Shown here in pieces: positions 1 through 8,132 of a stretch of 40,397 bases of DNA (positions within the stretch are counted from its first letter, which is position 1; the number at the start of each line of letters is the position of its first letter). The notes beneath the pieces are model-generated. The model was not told the origin of the DNA and did no database searches. It was given only the letters and a program-made list of their open reading frames with translations. A program made the translations under genes and the position numbers. The DNA comes from Paracoccaceae bacterium (GTDB taxonomy: Bacteria; Pseudomonadota; Alphaproteobacteria; Rhodobacterales; Rhodobacteraceae): assembly GCA_015487165.1 (NCBI GenBank), contig WFQE01000267.1, forward strand, positions 1 to 40,397, given 5' to 3'.

Positions 1-291
1 CCGATTTCCACGCTGGGGCGCGAATATTTCCGCCATGACGCGGATGCGCAGACGCTGACGGGCGAAAGCTCGCGCATGGTGCTGAAGCTGGGCCAGCGCG
101 TGACGGTGCGTCTGGCCGAGGCGGTGCCCGTCACCGGCGGGCTGATGTTCGAGCTGCTGACCGTGGGCGGCAAGCCCCTGCCACGGCCCAAGGGCGGAGG
201 GCAATCACGCGGCGCCGCGCGCAAGCTGGCGGCACGCAAGAAAAAGCAGGCGAAACAGCGCAAGCTGGAAAAGCGGCGCCGAGGCGGATAG
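1..291 (+). CDS. rnr: Ribonuclease R, C-terminal end (partial at window edge)
   Basis: This frame is open from the first base and ends at a TAG at 289-291, giving the last 96 residues. RNase R is a processive 3'-5' exoribonuclease that degrades structured RNA. What is visible is the end of the S1 RNA-binding domain (STLGREYFRHD near the start, then a beta-strand-rich stretch around GQRVTVRLAEAVPV). A strongly basic lysine/arginine-rich tail follows, as is usual for RNase R. The catalytic RNB domain lies upstream of the window, so assignment rests on the S1 end plus the basic tail. A related RNase II/R family member cannot be excluded. Confidence 0.8.
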   Translation, partial: PISTLGREYFRHDADAQTLTGESSRMVLKLGQRVTVRLAEAVPVTGGLMFELLTVGGKPLPRPKGGGQSRGAARKLAARKKKQAKQRKLEKRRRGG

Positions 292-388
292 GCGGGTCTG
301 TGCCGGCGGGCGTATCACGCTCTTTTTCGGGTGCGGGATTCAGGTTAGGATCACGCAAAACGAAAAACGAGCAGGAACAATATTCAGG

Positions 389-1657
389 ATGAACCCATTT
401 TCGGCGAAACTTGCGCTGGCGGTATATGTGACCTTCCTGCTGTCGGGATCTGCACAAGCCGCCAATCAGATATCGGACATGCGCCCCGCCGCGCGCCCTG
501 TTCCCACGGGCACAATCAAGGTTGCGGCGGCGAATGCCCGATTCAGGTTCTGGATCAAGGCATTTCGCGCCAAGGCCGTGGCCAATGGCATTTCCGGCAA
601 GGTGTATGACCGCGCCTTCAGAAATGTCAGATTCAACACATATGTCATCGAAAAGGATCGCAACCAGTCCGAATTTACCAAACAGATCTGGGAATACCTC
701 GACAGCGCGACATCAGAGACAAGGGTACGCAACGGCAAACAGGCCTATGCGCGCTATCGTGGTGTCCTGAAACGGATCGAACGCAAATACGGCGTTGATG
801 CCAAGGTGGTGCTGGCGATCTGGGGGCTGGAAAGCGCCTATGGCCAGCATATGGGTGACATCCCCGTCATCGAAAGCCTGGCAACACTGGCATATGAGGG
901 CCGGAGGCGAAAGTTTTTCGAACAGCAGCTGATTGCGGCGCTCAAGATACTGCAAGCCGGCGATATCACGCCAGAAAGGATGACCGGATCATGGGCGGGC
1001 GCGATGGGGCATACGCAATTCATGCCAACCAGCTATCTGGCCTATGCGCAGGATTTCCGCGGCGACGGCAAACGCGACATCTGGGGCGACGATCCGACCG
1101 ATGCACTGGCCTCGACCGCGAATTACCTGGCGCGCCATGGATGGACAAAGGGCCAGCCCTGGGGGCTTGAGGTCAGGCTGCCGCGCAAGTTCGATTTTTC
1201 CCTAGCAGGTGCGCGCATTCACAAGAAGGTTTCCGAATGGCGCAAGCTGGGGATTATCACCATCGACGGCAAGAGGCTGCCCGACTATGGCAAGGCATCG
1301 ATCCTGTTGCCGGCGGGATCAAAAGGTGCTGCATTCATCATCTTTGAAAATTTCCACGTCATCGAAACCTATAACCCGGCCGATGCCTATGTCATCGCCG
1401 TGGGGCATCTGGGTGACAGGATCATGGGCGGCAAGCCCATTCAGGCAAAGTGGCCGCGGGGCGAAAAGGCGCTGTCCTTCAAGCAGAAAAAGCAGATGCA
1501 AAGGCTGTTGCGGCGCAAGGGTTTTGCCATGAAAAAGATCGACGGAATCGTCGGGCCAAATACGATTGCCGCAATACGGGCTTATCAGGCCTCGGTCGGC
1601 CTGACGCCCGATGGCTATGCGACGACCGAACTCTTGCAACGCCTTAGGGGATACTGA
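389..1657 (+). CDS. Lytic murein transglycosylase, MltB-like, with peptidoglycan-binding domain
   Basis: A 422-residue periplasmic enzyme that cleaves the MurNAc-GlcNAc bond of peptidoglycan to form 1,6-anhydro ends. Residues 1-24 form a signal peptide with a hydrophobic stretch and an SAQAA cleavage region; no lipobox cysteine is seen, so it is probably soluble rather than a lipoprotein like E. coli MltB. The SLT_2 catalytic domain spans about residues 50-345 and contains GLESAYG, whose E148 is the expected catalytic acid, followed by GAMGHTQFMP. Residues about 365-422 form a PG_binding_1 domain (KIDGIVGPNTIAAI). This two-domain layout is standard for alphaproteobacterial MltB-family enzymes. 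The ATG at 389 is chosen because it begins the signal peptide. The gene converges on pip. Confidence 0.9.
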   Translation: MNPFSAKLALAVYVTFLLSGSAQAANQISDMRPAARPVPTGTIKVAAANARFRFWIKAFRAKAVANGISGKVYDRAFRNVRFNTYVIEKDRNQSEFTKQIWEYLDSATSETRVRNGKQAYARYRGVLKRIERKYGVDAKVVLAIWGLESAYGQHMGDIPVIESLATLAYEGRRRKFFEQQLIAALKILQAGDITPERMTGSWAGAMGHTQFMPTSYLAYAQDFRGDGKRDIWGDDPTDALASTANYLARHGWTKGQPWGLEVRLPRKFDFSLAGARIHKKVSEWRKLGIITIDGKRLPDYGKASILLPAGSKGAAFIIFENFHVIETYNPADAYVIAVGHLGDRIMGGKPIQAKWPRGEKALSFKQKKQMQRLLRRKGFAMKKIDGIVGPNTIAAIRAYQASVGLTPDGYATTELLQRLRGY

Positions 1658-1660
1658 GGT

Positions 1661-1713
1661 CTGATCGGGGCGGTCGCGTGGCCTCTGTTGCCTGCCCGGA
1701 TGAACCCGATCAG
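1661..1713. terminator. Inverted repeat between convergent mltB-like and pip genes (possible bidirectional terminator)
   Basis: A perfect 9-bp inverted repeat, CTGATCGGG at 1661-1669 and CCCGATCAG at 1705-1713, lies just after the transglycosylase stop and before the pip stop on the other strand. The loop of 35 nt is long and no T-tract follows either arm. A terminator role is therefore only suggested by its position between convergent genes. Confidence 0.3.
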
Positions 1714-1719
1714 CTGAAA

Positions 1720-2700
1720 TCAGCCCTTACTGCGCAACGCATCCATGACTGATACCAGAGCAGCAGCAATTGCCGGCTCTGACAGGGCGTGACCGGCGGT
1801 TGGGATCATCTGCAGCTGCGCATTAGGCCAGTTGGCGACCAGCTCGTGCGCGCCGGCCGGGGGGCAAATCATGTCATAGCGCCCCTGAACGATATGGCCT
1901 TCGATGCCGGCAAGCCGATGGGCATTTTCCACAACCCCCTGCCCCGGCGCCAGAAAGCCGCGATTCAGGAAATAGTGGTTTTCCAGCCGGGCAAAGGCCC
2001 GGGCGTAATCTGGTGGCAGCTGGTGGTTATCTCTGCTGCCCGTGGGGTCAAGAACGGCCAGCGCGTTTTCCCAGTTTGCCCAGGCCCTGGCACATCTGAC
2101 CTGTTCTTCCATGTCGTCGCCAAACAGCCTTTTGTGATAGGCCAGAACCATATCATGGCGTTCGTCTTGGGGAATCGGGTCAAGAAACCTTTGCCACTGG
2201 TCGGGCCAGAAGCGCGCTGCCCCTCCGCCATAAAACCAGTCAAGCTCGGCCTTGGTCATCAGGAACACGCCCCGCAGGATCAGCGCCCTGACCCGCTCGG
2301 GATGGGCCTGCGCATAGATCAGGGACAGGGCTGCCCCCCAGGAACCGCCGAACAACATCCAGCGGTCGATGCCAAGGGTCTTGCGGATCTGTTCCATGTC
2401 GGCGACCAGATCCCAGGTGGTGTTGTTTTCCACACTGGCATGGGGGCGCGAACGTCCGCAGCCGCGCTGATCGAACAGGATGATGCGGTAATGTTCGGGG
2501 TCGAAAAACCGCCGCATGGTGGGGCTGCACCCGCCGCCGGGGCCACCGTGGACCACAAGAACAGGGGTGCCGCGCGGGTTTCCACATTGCTCGACATATA
2601 TGCGGTGGCCGCCGCTGACGGCCATCACCCGCGAATCGAAAGGGCCGATCAGTGGATACAGCACGTCATATGCGCTCTTTTGGCTCGCGGACCTGTCCAT
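1720..2700 (-). CDS. pip: Proline iminopeptidase (alpha/beta hydrolase, S33)
   Basis: A 326-residue cytoplasmic serine peptidase that removes N-terminal proline from peptides. The oxyanion-hole motif HGGPGGG is at residues 51-57, the DQRGCGRS signature at 78-85, and the nucleophile elbow GGSWG at 118-122, making S120 the catalytic serine. The late GRYDMICP and AGHALSEP motifs supply the Asp and His. Length matches the family (about 310-330). The ATG at 2700 gives the usual family N-terminus (residues 8-21, [14 protein letters not shown]). A perfect TATAAT sits only 6 nt upstream of this ATG, so the message may be leaderless. The gene is divergent from ubiG. Confidence 0.93.
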   Translation of the reverse strand: MDRSASQKSAYDVLYPLIGPFDSRVMAVSGGHRIYVEQCGNPRGTPVLVVHGGPGGGCSPTMRRFFDPEHYRIILFDQRGCGRSRPHASVENNTTWDLVADMEQIRKTLGIDRWMLFGGSWGAALSLIYAQAHPERVRALILRGVFLMTKAELDWFYGGGAARFWPDQWQRFLDPIPQDERHDMVLAYHKRLFGDDMEEQVRCARAWANWENALAVLDPTGSRDNHQLPPDYARAFARLENHYFLNRGFLAPGQGVVENAHRLAGIEGHIVQGRYDMICPPAGAHELVANWPNAQLQMIPTAGHALSEPAIAAALVSVMDALRSKG

Positions 2701-2706
2701 CTCTGT

Positions 2707-2734
2707 ATTATAGAAACCCTGTCATCCCTGTTCA
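2707..2734 (-). promoter_or_regulatory. Predicted pip promoter directly abutting the start codon
   Basis: On the minus strand a consensus -10 TATAAT covers 2712-2707. A -35-like TGAACA (4 of 6 matches to TTGACA) covers 2734-2729, with a 16-nt spacer. The expected transcription start, about 7 nt after the -10, falls on or next to the A of the pip ATG at 2700. The overlapping plus-strand TATTAT at 2706-2711 could serve ubiG, but no good -35 accompanies it. Confidence 0.5.
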
Positions 2735-2769
2735 CGGGGCAAGTTTGGCAGTTTGGCGAGGAGAGTGCA

Positions 2770-3516
2770 ATGCAATCCACCAACACCGTAGATCAGGACG
2801 AGGTTGCCAAGTTCGAGGCGATGGCGGCCGAATGGTGGGATGCAACCGGCAAGTTCAAGCCGCTGCACATGATGAACCCGTGCCGTCTGGATTACATCAC
2901 CGAACAGATCGCGGCCGAATACAATCGCGACCTGACCTCGCCACATCCGTTCAAAGGGCTGCGCCTGCTGGATATCGGCTGTGGCGGCGGGTTGTTGTCG
3001 GAACCGATGGCGCGACTGGGCGCGACAGTTGTAGGCGCCGATGCCGCCCCCACCAATATCGAGGTCGCCCGCATCCATGCGGCGAAATCCGGCCTTGATA
3101 TCGACTATCGCAACACCACGGCCGAGGCCCTTGCCGCCGATGGCGAACAGTTCGATGTGGTGCTGAACATGGAGGTGATCGAGCATGTTTCCGACCCGGT
3201 CGCCTATATGCGCGCCTGCCATGACCTGCTGAAACCCGGTGGCCTGATGATCACATCGACCATCAACCGCAATCCCAAATCATTCATGGTCGCGATCATC
3301 GGAGCCGAGCAGATCATGCGCTGGCTGCCAAAGGGCACCCATGACTGGAAGAAATTCATCACCCCGGACGAGCTGTATGACCTGATCCGCGGCGCCGACC
3401 TGACGCCGGTTGATCGCAAGGGCTTTGTTTTCAATCCGTTGACCTGGGAATGGTCGGTTTCCGACCGTGATCTCAGCGTGAATTATGTCACGGCCTGCAT
3501 CCGGCCAAAGGGTTGA
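2770..3516 (+). CDS. ubiG: Ubiquinone biosynthesis O-methyltransferase
   Basis: A 248-residue SAM-dependent O-methyltransferase carrying out both O-methylations of ubiquinone synthesis. It shows the UbiG-specific N-terminal part ([19 protein letters not shown], residues 15-33, then NPCRLDYI), and SAM motif [10 protein letters not shown] at about 67-75. Later come NMEVIEHV and the UbiG-typical [14 protein letters not shown]. The open frame extends about 980 bp upstream as an antisense shadow of pip. The ATG at 2770 is chosen because it gives the family N-terminus and is preceded by a clear GAGGAG ribosome binding site. It is divergent from pip and ends 6 bp before the convergent marR-like gene. 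Confidence 0.95.
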   Translation: MQSTNTVDQDEVAKFEAMAAEWWDATGKFKPLHMMNPCRLDYITEQIAAEYNRDLTSPHPFKGLRLLDIGCGGGLLSEPMARLGATVVGADAAPTNIEVARIHAAKSGLDIDYRNTTAEALAADGEQFDVVLNMEVIEHVSDPVAYMRACHDLLKPGGLMITSTINRNPKSFMVAIIGAEQIMRWLPKGTHDWKKFITPDELYDLIRGADLTPVDRKGFVFNPLTWEWSVSDRDLSVNYVTACIRPKG

Positions 3517-3522
3517 ACAGGC

Positions 3523-3966
3523 TCAACTTTCTTCTTCCAGAAGCGCCCTCAATTCGCGCAGGAAAGGCAGCGCGGCCCGGATCTTGTCGGCGCCCAGCGC
3601 CTGCACCACATCGTCGAACACCGGCGCAATGGCGCGGACGGCCTCGGCCCTAGCGGCCTCGCCTGCAGGGCTGATGGCCACGAATTTGCGCCGTGCATCA
3701 TCCCAGTCGGGGCGGATATGGACGTAACCCGCGGCCTCCAGCTTGCCCAATGTGTTGGTCATCGCGCCCTTGGTCACATGAAAAAGGCGCGCCAGCTGCG
3801 CCGGGGTGCGTTCGCCCCCCACATGGGCCAGATGGTTGAGAACCGAGAAATGCGAAACCTCCATCCCCTTGGGCAGAACGCGGGTCAGCTTGGCGCGGGC
3901 AAGCTGGTCGGCCATGGCGATTTCGCTGAACAGAGCGATGGCAAGAGGGTCGTTGCTAACGGTCAC
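3523..3966 (-). CDS. MarR-family transcriptional regulator
   Basis: A 147-residue winged-helix regulator. Residues about 30-100 carry the MarR fold: HFSVLNHLAHVGGERTPAQL, then the recognition helix region FHVTKGAMTNTLGKLEAAGYV, then the wing with RPDWDDARRKFVAISPAG. Length and layout are typical. Its ATG overlaps the stop of the upstream nitrilase-like gene by 4 bp (ATGA), so the two are translationally coupled. The ligand and targets cannot be read from sequence; self-regulation of the nitrilase-marR unit would be an ordinary guess. Confidence 0.9.
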   Translation of the reverse strand: MTVSNDPLAIALFSEIAMADQLARAKLTRVLPKGMEVSHFSVLNHLAHVGGERTPAQLARLFHVTKGAMTNTLGKLEAAGYVHIRPDWDDARRKFVAISPAGEAARAEAVRAIAPVFDDVVQALGADKIRAALPFLRELRALLEEES

Positions 3967-4796
3967 GATGGCCTCTCGAACGGGCGGTCATGGGTCAGCG
4001 AGGGAACGCGGGAACGCGCGCGCGCAACTTCGTCAAGGTCGATATCCAGCACGATCACCCCCGGCTTGATCCCGCCATCGGCAATGATTTCACCCCAGGG
4101 CGCAACCGCCAGCGAATGGCCATAGGTCTGCCTTGGCCGCCCCTCGGTTATCGCGTGATCGCCGCATTGCGCGGGGGCAAGGATGAAACATCCGGTTTCA
4201 ATGGCGCGCGCCTGCAACAGAACATGCCAATGCGCTGCCCCCGTGACCGGAGAAAAAGCCGCTGGCTGTGCAATGATCTGGGCGCCTTCCTTGGCCAGCG
4301 CCCGGTGAAGCTGCGGAAAGCGCAGATCATAGCAGATGGTCATGCCGATCGCGGCAAGAGGCGTGCGCGCCAGAACCAGCCGGTCGCCGGGGCGAAACGC
4401 GTCGGATTCGCGCCATGTCTCGGACGCCGATATTTCGACGTCGAACATGTGGATCTTGTCATAGCGCGCAAAGATCTTGCCATCGGGTGCAATCAGAAAC
4501 GACCGGTTCGCAAACCGCCCGTCCGGATCGTCTGTTTTCAGCGCAAGCGAACCAATCAGCAACCAGATGTCCAGCTCGGCTGCGACTTTGCGCAGGCGGT
4601 CAAGGGTCGGGTCGTCTTTCTCGTGGTGCAGCACCTTTTGCTGGTGTTCACGGCTGGTCGAGACGCAGTTCGTGACCTCGGGCGTCAGGACAAGTTGCGC
4701 GCCATCCTCGGCTGCCTGCCGGATGAATTCCTCGGTCACCGGCAGGTTTTCAAGCGGCATGTCGCCCGAATTCAGCTGAACGAGGGCAACACGCAT
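3963..4796 (-). CDS. Carbon-nitrogen hydrolase, nitrilase superfamily (Nit-like amidase)
   Basis: A 277-residue amidase of the nitrilase superfamily with all three catalytic residues in place: E40 (LTPEVTN), K114 (RYDKIHMFD) and C155 (TICYDLRFPQL). Length, the KIHMFDVEI block and the CYDLRFP motif resemble the Nit1/Nit2 branch, whose members hydrolyse deaminated glutathione or omega-amides. That substrate is inference from family resemblance. It sits 4 bp downstream of grxC and overlaps marR by 4 bp, so grxC, this gene and marR form one minus-strand unit. Pairing with a glutaredoxin is compatible with a glutathione-linked repair role. Confidence 0.9.
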   Translation of the reverse strand: MRVALVQLNSGDMPLENLPVTEEFIRQAAEDGAQLVLTPEVTNCVSTSREHQQKVLHHEKDDPTLDRLRKVAAELDIWLLIGSLALKTDDPDGRFANRSFLIAPDGKIFARYDKIHMFDVEISASETWRESDAFRPGDRLVLARTPLAAIGMTICYDLRFPQLHRALAKEGAQIIAQPAAFSPVTGAAHWHVLLQARAIETGCFILAPAQCGDHAITEGRPRQTYGHSLAVAPWGEIIADGGIKPGVIVLDIDLDEVARARSRVPSLTHDRPFERPS

Positions 4797-4800
4797 GATC

Positions 4801-5058
4801 TTACGCCGCCAGCAGGCCGTTCAGCTTGCCTGAACGTTCAAGTTCATACAGCTCGTCACAGCCACCAATATGGCGCCCCCCGATAAAGATCTGCGGCACG
4901 GTACGGCCGCCATTTGCGCGCTGAACCATTTCGGCCCGACGCTCGGGTTGGGCGCCAACGTCGATTTCGGTGTAGGGCACATTCTTTTCTTTCAACAGCC
5001 GCTTGGCGGCCATGCAGTAACCGCAAAAACGCGTTGTGTAGATTTCGACTTGTTTCAT
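4801..5058 (-). CDS. grxC: Glutaredoxin 3 (dithiol)
   Basis: An 85-residue thiol-disulfide oxidoreductase using glutathione. The active site is CGYC (C12, C15), followed by the family's TVPQIFIGG cis-proline loop and the GGCDEL glutathione-binding turn near residues 65-71. Size is typical for GrxC (about 85). It stands between comF and the nitrilase-like gene, 4 bp from the latter, on the same strand. Confidence 0.95.
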   Translation of the reverse strand: MKQVEIYTTRFCGYCMAAKRLLKEKNVPYTEIDVGAQPERRAEMVQRANGGRTVPQIFIGGRHIGGCDELYELERSGKLNGLLAA

Positions 5059-5096
5059 GGTTCAACCTTTGATCCGTTATCGGGGACTTAGCGGAT

Positions 5097-5819
5097 TTAG
5101 GTATTCCTTGCAACGCGTGCCAGTACCACACAGTTCACTTGGGCGGCACCGGCACGAATACATGCCTCTGTGCAGGCCGAAAGAGTGGCGCCCGATGTCA
5201 TCACGTCATCGACCAGCAATACCGGCCTGTCCTTGATGGCTTGCCGGTGCCACGGATGCACAAGGAAAGCCCCCGCCTGGTTGGAAAACCTCTCATCGCG
5301 GCCCATGCCATCCTGCTGCCGGGTGTGTCTGTGGCGGATCAGCGCATCGGGCCAGAACGGCATCATTCGCATCCGCGACATGGCGCGACCCAACAGCGCA
5401 GCCTGGTTATAACGTCTGCGAAACAGCCGCAGGCGATGCAACGGCACCGGCACAATGACAGATTCCCGCGGTGCGACCTCGCCAAGCGCGCGCGCCATCC
5501 ATCGGGCCATTGGTGCGACAAGGTCAAGCCGATCACCATGCTTCAGCGCCAACACCAGCTTGCGCGCAGTGCCGTCATACAGCAGCGGCGCCCGCGCGCG
5601 CAGCCAGGGAAACGGGTTAGAAAGGCATGTATCGCACAGCTCGGTTTGCCCCGTATTGCACCCCGGCAGCGGAACGCCGCAACCGTCGCAGACCAGGCCC
5701 GAAATGAACGGCAACTCGCGCCAGCAACCACCGCATAGCGCATGGTCACCCATGATCTCGGCACCGCAAGCCAGACAGCGGGGCGGATACAGCGACCTGA
5801 TGGCGGATTGCAAAAACAC
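5097..5819 (-). CDS. ComF family phosphoribosyltransferase-like protein
   Basis: A 240-residue ComF-type protein: an N-terminal set of paired cysteines (CLACG, CGGC, CDGCG, CDTC) forming a zinc-finger-like region, then a type I PRTase domain ending in the PRPP loop VLLVDDVMTSGAT. ComF is needed for DNA uptake in naturally competent bacteria; in others its role is unclear. The frame is open to 5903. The GTG at 5819 is preferred because it has GGAG 6 nt upstream, gives the usual start just before the YPPRC motif, and avoids overlap with the divergent methyltransferase. Alternatives are a TTG at 5813 and ATGs further upstream. Confidence 0.82.
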   Translation of the reverse strand: MFLQSAIRSLYPPRCLACGAEIMGDHALCGGCWRELPFISGLVCDGCGVPLPGCNTGQTELCDTCLSNPFPWLRARAPLLYDGTARKLVLALKHGDRLDLVAPMARWMARALGEVAPRESVIVPVPLHRLRLFRRRYNQAALLGRAMSRMRMMPFWPDALIRHRHTRQQDGMGRDERFSNQAGAFLVHPWHRQAIKDRPVLLVDDVMTSGATLSACTEACIRAGAAQVNCVVLARVARNT

Positions 5820-5862
5820 CTGCTTCTCCGTATGTGCAAGGCTCTGCCAAGGAAAGAAAACG

Positions 5863-6723
5863 ATGGCCAACGATCTCTTTGACATGAACGCGCTTGCCCG
5901 CATTCGCGGACGCGCCCGGCAGGCTGGCGAATCGGCCCTTTTTCTGCACGAAATCGCCGCCCGTGAAGCCCTCGATAGACTGGCCGAGATTAAAAGGACG
6001 TTTAGCGCAAAGGCGATCGTTACGGCGTTCCCGGATTATTGGAAACAGTATTTTCCCGACGCTGATTTTGTTTCTGAATCGGACACACTAGACTTCCAGC
6101 GTAAGGACTACGACCTCGTGATCCATGCGCTTTCCATGCATTGGGCAAATGATCCGGTCGGTCAGATGATTCAATGTCGGCTGGCGCTGAAGCCCGATGG
6201 CCTGTTTCTGGGCGTCATGTTCGGCGGCCAAACCCTGAACGAGTTGCGCAGCGCATTGGCCGAGGCCGAAAGCAGCCTCAGCGGCGGCCTTTCCCCACGC
6301 GTCGCCCCGATGGCCGAGCTGCGCGACATGGGTTCACTTCTGATGCGGGCGGGTTTTGCCTTGCCGGTGGCAGACAATGTGGTTCTTCCGGTGACCTATG
6401 CCAGCCTGCCCGATCTGCTGAGGGATCTGCGGTTGATGGGCGAAACCAATGTGCTGCAAGACCGGCCGCGCCATTTCACCCACCCGAAACTGTTTGCCCG
6501 CGCGGCCGAGATCTATCGTCAGCACTTTCCTGCCGACCAGAACCGTCTGACCGCCACATTCGAGATGATCTGGCTGACCGGATGGGCCCCCGACGAATCC
6601 CAACCCAAGCCACTGCGCCCCGGCTCGGCACAGGCCCGGCTGGCCGATGCGCTGGGAACGATCGAATTTTCCGCAAGCGATGCCGCAGGCCTTGCCAGCA
6701 CCGAAGGGAAAGACAAGACATGA
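5863..6723 (+). CDS. SAM-dependent methyltransferase (NDUFAF5/BioC-like)
   Basis: A 286-residue class I methyltransferase-like protein. The MANDLFDMNALARIRGRA start, the DYDLVIHALSMHWANDPVG block (around residues 85-105) and LKPDGLFLGVMFGGQTL match the family related to mitochondrial NDUFAF5 and bacterial BioC. The canonical glycine-rich SAM motif I is degenerate here (about residues 48-55), so catalysis is not certain. The open frame runs upstream from 5455 as a comF shadow; the ATG at 5863 is chosen because GGAAAG precedes it. Its stop overlaps the hemH ATG by 4 bp, indicating a coupled pair. Substrate unknown. Confidence 0.85.
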   Translation: MANDLFDMNALARIRGRARQAGESALFLHEIAAREALDRLAEIKRTFSAKAIVTAFPDYWKQYFPDADFVSESDTLDFQRKDYDLVIHALSMHWANDPVGQMIQCRLALKPDGLFLGVMFGGQTLNELRSALAEAESSLSGGLSPRVAPMAELRDMGSLLMRAGFALPVADNVVLPVTYASLPDLLRDLRLMGETNVLQDRPRHFTHPKLFARAAEIYRQHFPADQNRLTATFEMIWLTGWAPDESQPKPLRPGSAQARLADALGTIEFSASDAAGLASTEGKDKT

Positions 6724-7769
6724 CGCAAACCCGCCATATCCCGCCCCACGCCCCCAAGGATCACCCGCCTGTGGCCGAGGAAAAGATCGGGGTGCTGATT
6801 TCGAATCTCGGCACACCGGATGCCACCGATTACTGGTCGATGCGGCGCTATCTGAACGAATTCCTTTCCGACAAGCGGGTGATCGATTATCCGTCCTGGA
6901 AATGGCAGCCGCTGCTGCAACTGATCATTCTGACCAAGCGGCCTTTTTCCTCTGGCAAGATCTATGACAGCATCTGGAACAGGGAACGCGATGAAAGCCC
7001 CCTGCTGACCACGACGCGCGAACAGGCGGAAAAGCTGGCCGAAAAGCTGCAGCAGAGCTATGGCGACAAGGTTGTTGTCGATTTCTGCATGCGTTACGGG
7101 AATCCTTCTACACAGTCGCGGGTCCGGCGCCTGATCGAACAGGGCTGCCGCAGAATTTTGTTCTTTCCCCTTTATCCGCAATATTCCGGCGCGGCCTCAG
7201 CCACAGCCAATGACCAGTTCTTTCGCGCGTTGATGCAGGAAAAATGGCAGCCGGCCGCGCGCACGGTGCCCGCCTATTTCGACCACCCTTCATATATCGG
7301 TGCGATTGCCGACAAGATTGCCCGAACGCTGGCAGATCTGGAAACCGCGCCCGATGTCGTGGTTGCCTCGTATCACGGGGTGCCCAAGCGTTATCTTCTT
7401 GAAGGGGATCCCTATTACTGCCAGTGCATCAAGACCACACGCCTTCTGCGCGAGCGCCTTGGCTGGCCCGAAGATCGGCTGATCTCGACTTTCCAGTCAC
7501 GGTTCGGACGCGAGGAATGGTTGCAGCCCTACACCGTGGAAGAGGTCCAGCGCCTGGCCAGGGCCGGAAAAAAACGCATCGCCATGCTTGCACCGGCTTT
7601 TTCGACCGACTGCCTGGAAACGCTGGAAGAAATCCGCGTCGAGATAAAGGATGCCTTTCTGAAGGCCGGCGGCGAAGAGTTCACCTATATCCCCTGCCTC
7701 AACGCGGATGACCCGCATATCGACATGATGGCCGAAATTGTGGATGCGAATCTGGCCGGCTGGGTGTGA
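6720..7769 (+). CDS. hemH: Ferrochelatase
   Basis: A 349-residue enzyme inserting Fe2+ into protoporphyrin IX, the last step of haem synthesis. Visible hallmarks are ISNLGTPD near residue 30, FPLYPQYSGAASAT at about 149-162, the catalytic histidine region SYHGVPKRY (H219), and the late catalytic glutamate region DCLETLEEI near residue 300. It carries cysteines at about C234, C236 and C298; whether they hold an iron-sulfur cluster is not shown. The ATG at 6720 forms an ATGA overlap with the methyltransferase stop. The open frame further upstream is a shadow of that gene. Confidence 0.96.
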   Translation: MTQTRHIPPHAPKDHPPVAEEKIGVLISNLGTPDATDYWSMRRYLNEFLSDKRVIDYPSWKWQPLLQLIILTKRPFSSGKIYDSIWNRERDESPLLTTTREQAEKLAEKLQQSYGDKVVVDFCMRYGNPSTQSRVRRLIEQGCRRILFFPLYPQYSGAASATANDQFFRALMQEKWQPAARTVPAYFDHPSYIGAIADKIARTLADLETAPDVVVASYHGVPKRYLLEGDPYYCQCIKTTRLLRERLGWPEDRLISTFQSRFGREEWLQPYTVEEVQRLARAGKKRIAMLAPAFSTDCLETLEEIRVEIKDAFLKAGGEEFTYIPCLNADDPHIDMMAEIVDANLAGWV

Positions 7770-7891
7770 ATTAATCGCCGTCAGGAAAGAATCAGTGCTG
7801 GTTCTCCTCCGTAGAGCGGCCTGACACGCTTTGATCCGTCTAAACCAAGGTTGTAGATGGCCCCGGCGCTCGACCGTTCAACCCGATGCGC

Positions 7892-8132
7892 GCCTAATCC
7901 AATGGTATATGCACAGCCGCATCCCGCCACATTGTTTTCACAAATTATATGTTTTTGGGTGATTTCCTTTGCCCACTCGGTAGAGGCCAACTCTTTTATA
8001 CCGTGGGTTAATTTCGATCGCGCGGTGTTCGGCCTAGTTATGTTCTTGCAAACGACGCGGTCCTCCCGCCGCTCGATACGAACATGAACAGATACAAGTC
8101 ACACTCACGGACACCCACAAGGAACCAGAACC
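7892..8132 (+). promoter_or_regulatory. Conserved leader/upstream region of secreted-protein cassette 1
   Basis: These 241 bp align with 14452-14690 upstream of the paralogous gene, starting at a shared GCCTAATC (7892 and 14452). Both copies have a CCAyA motif exactly 35 bp later and an AT-rich stretch including TTTTGG and CTTTG. The highest identity is the block 8029-8072 (43 of 44 bp). AAGGAAC before the ATG at 8133 is the ribosome binding site. The promoter must lie in here, but no hexamer pair is good enough to call. The part from 7770 to 7891 holds nothing I recognise. Confidence 0.7.
8029..8072 (+). repeat. 44-bp near-identical element with CCTCC-loop hairpin, copy 1
   Basis: Matches 14589-14632 at 43 of 44 positions (A versus C at 8040/14600). 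Its 3' end, 8057-8072, folds as GCGG/CCGC around the 8-nt loop UCCUCCCG. The loop carries CCUCC, the same core as the anti-Shine-Dalgarno end of 16S rRNA. Such conservation in non-coding sequence, against only patchy similarity around it, implies a selected or recently converted regulatory element. Confidence 0.8.

Noticed and set aside
1789-2769. Upstream extension of the ubiG open frame (up to 575 codons)
   Set aside because: It is antisense to pip; the real ubiG start is at 2770 with a ribosome site and the family N-terminus.
7781-7990. A 69-codon minus-strand frame after hemH
   Set aside because: Its 5' part lies inside the conserved leader of the secreted-protein gene, codon usage is unlike neighbours and no ribosome site is seen. 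A degraded remnant cannot be excluded.
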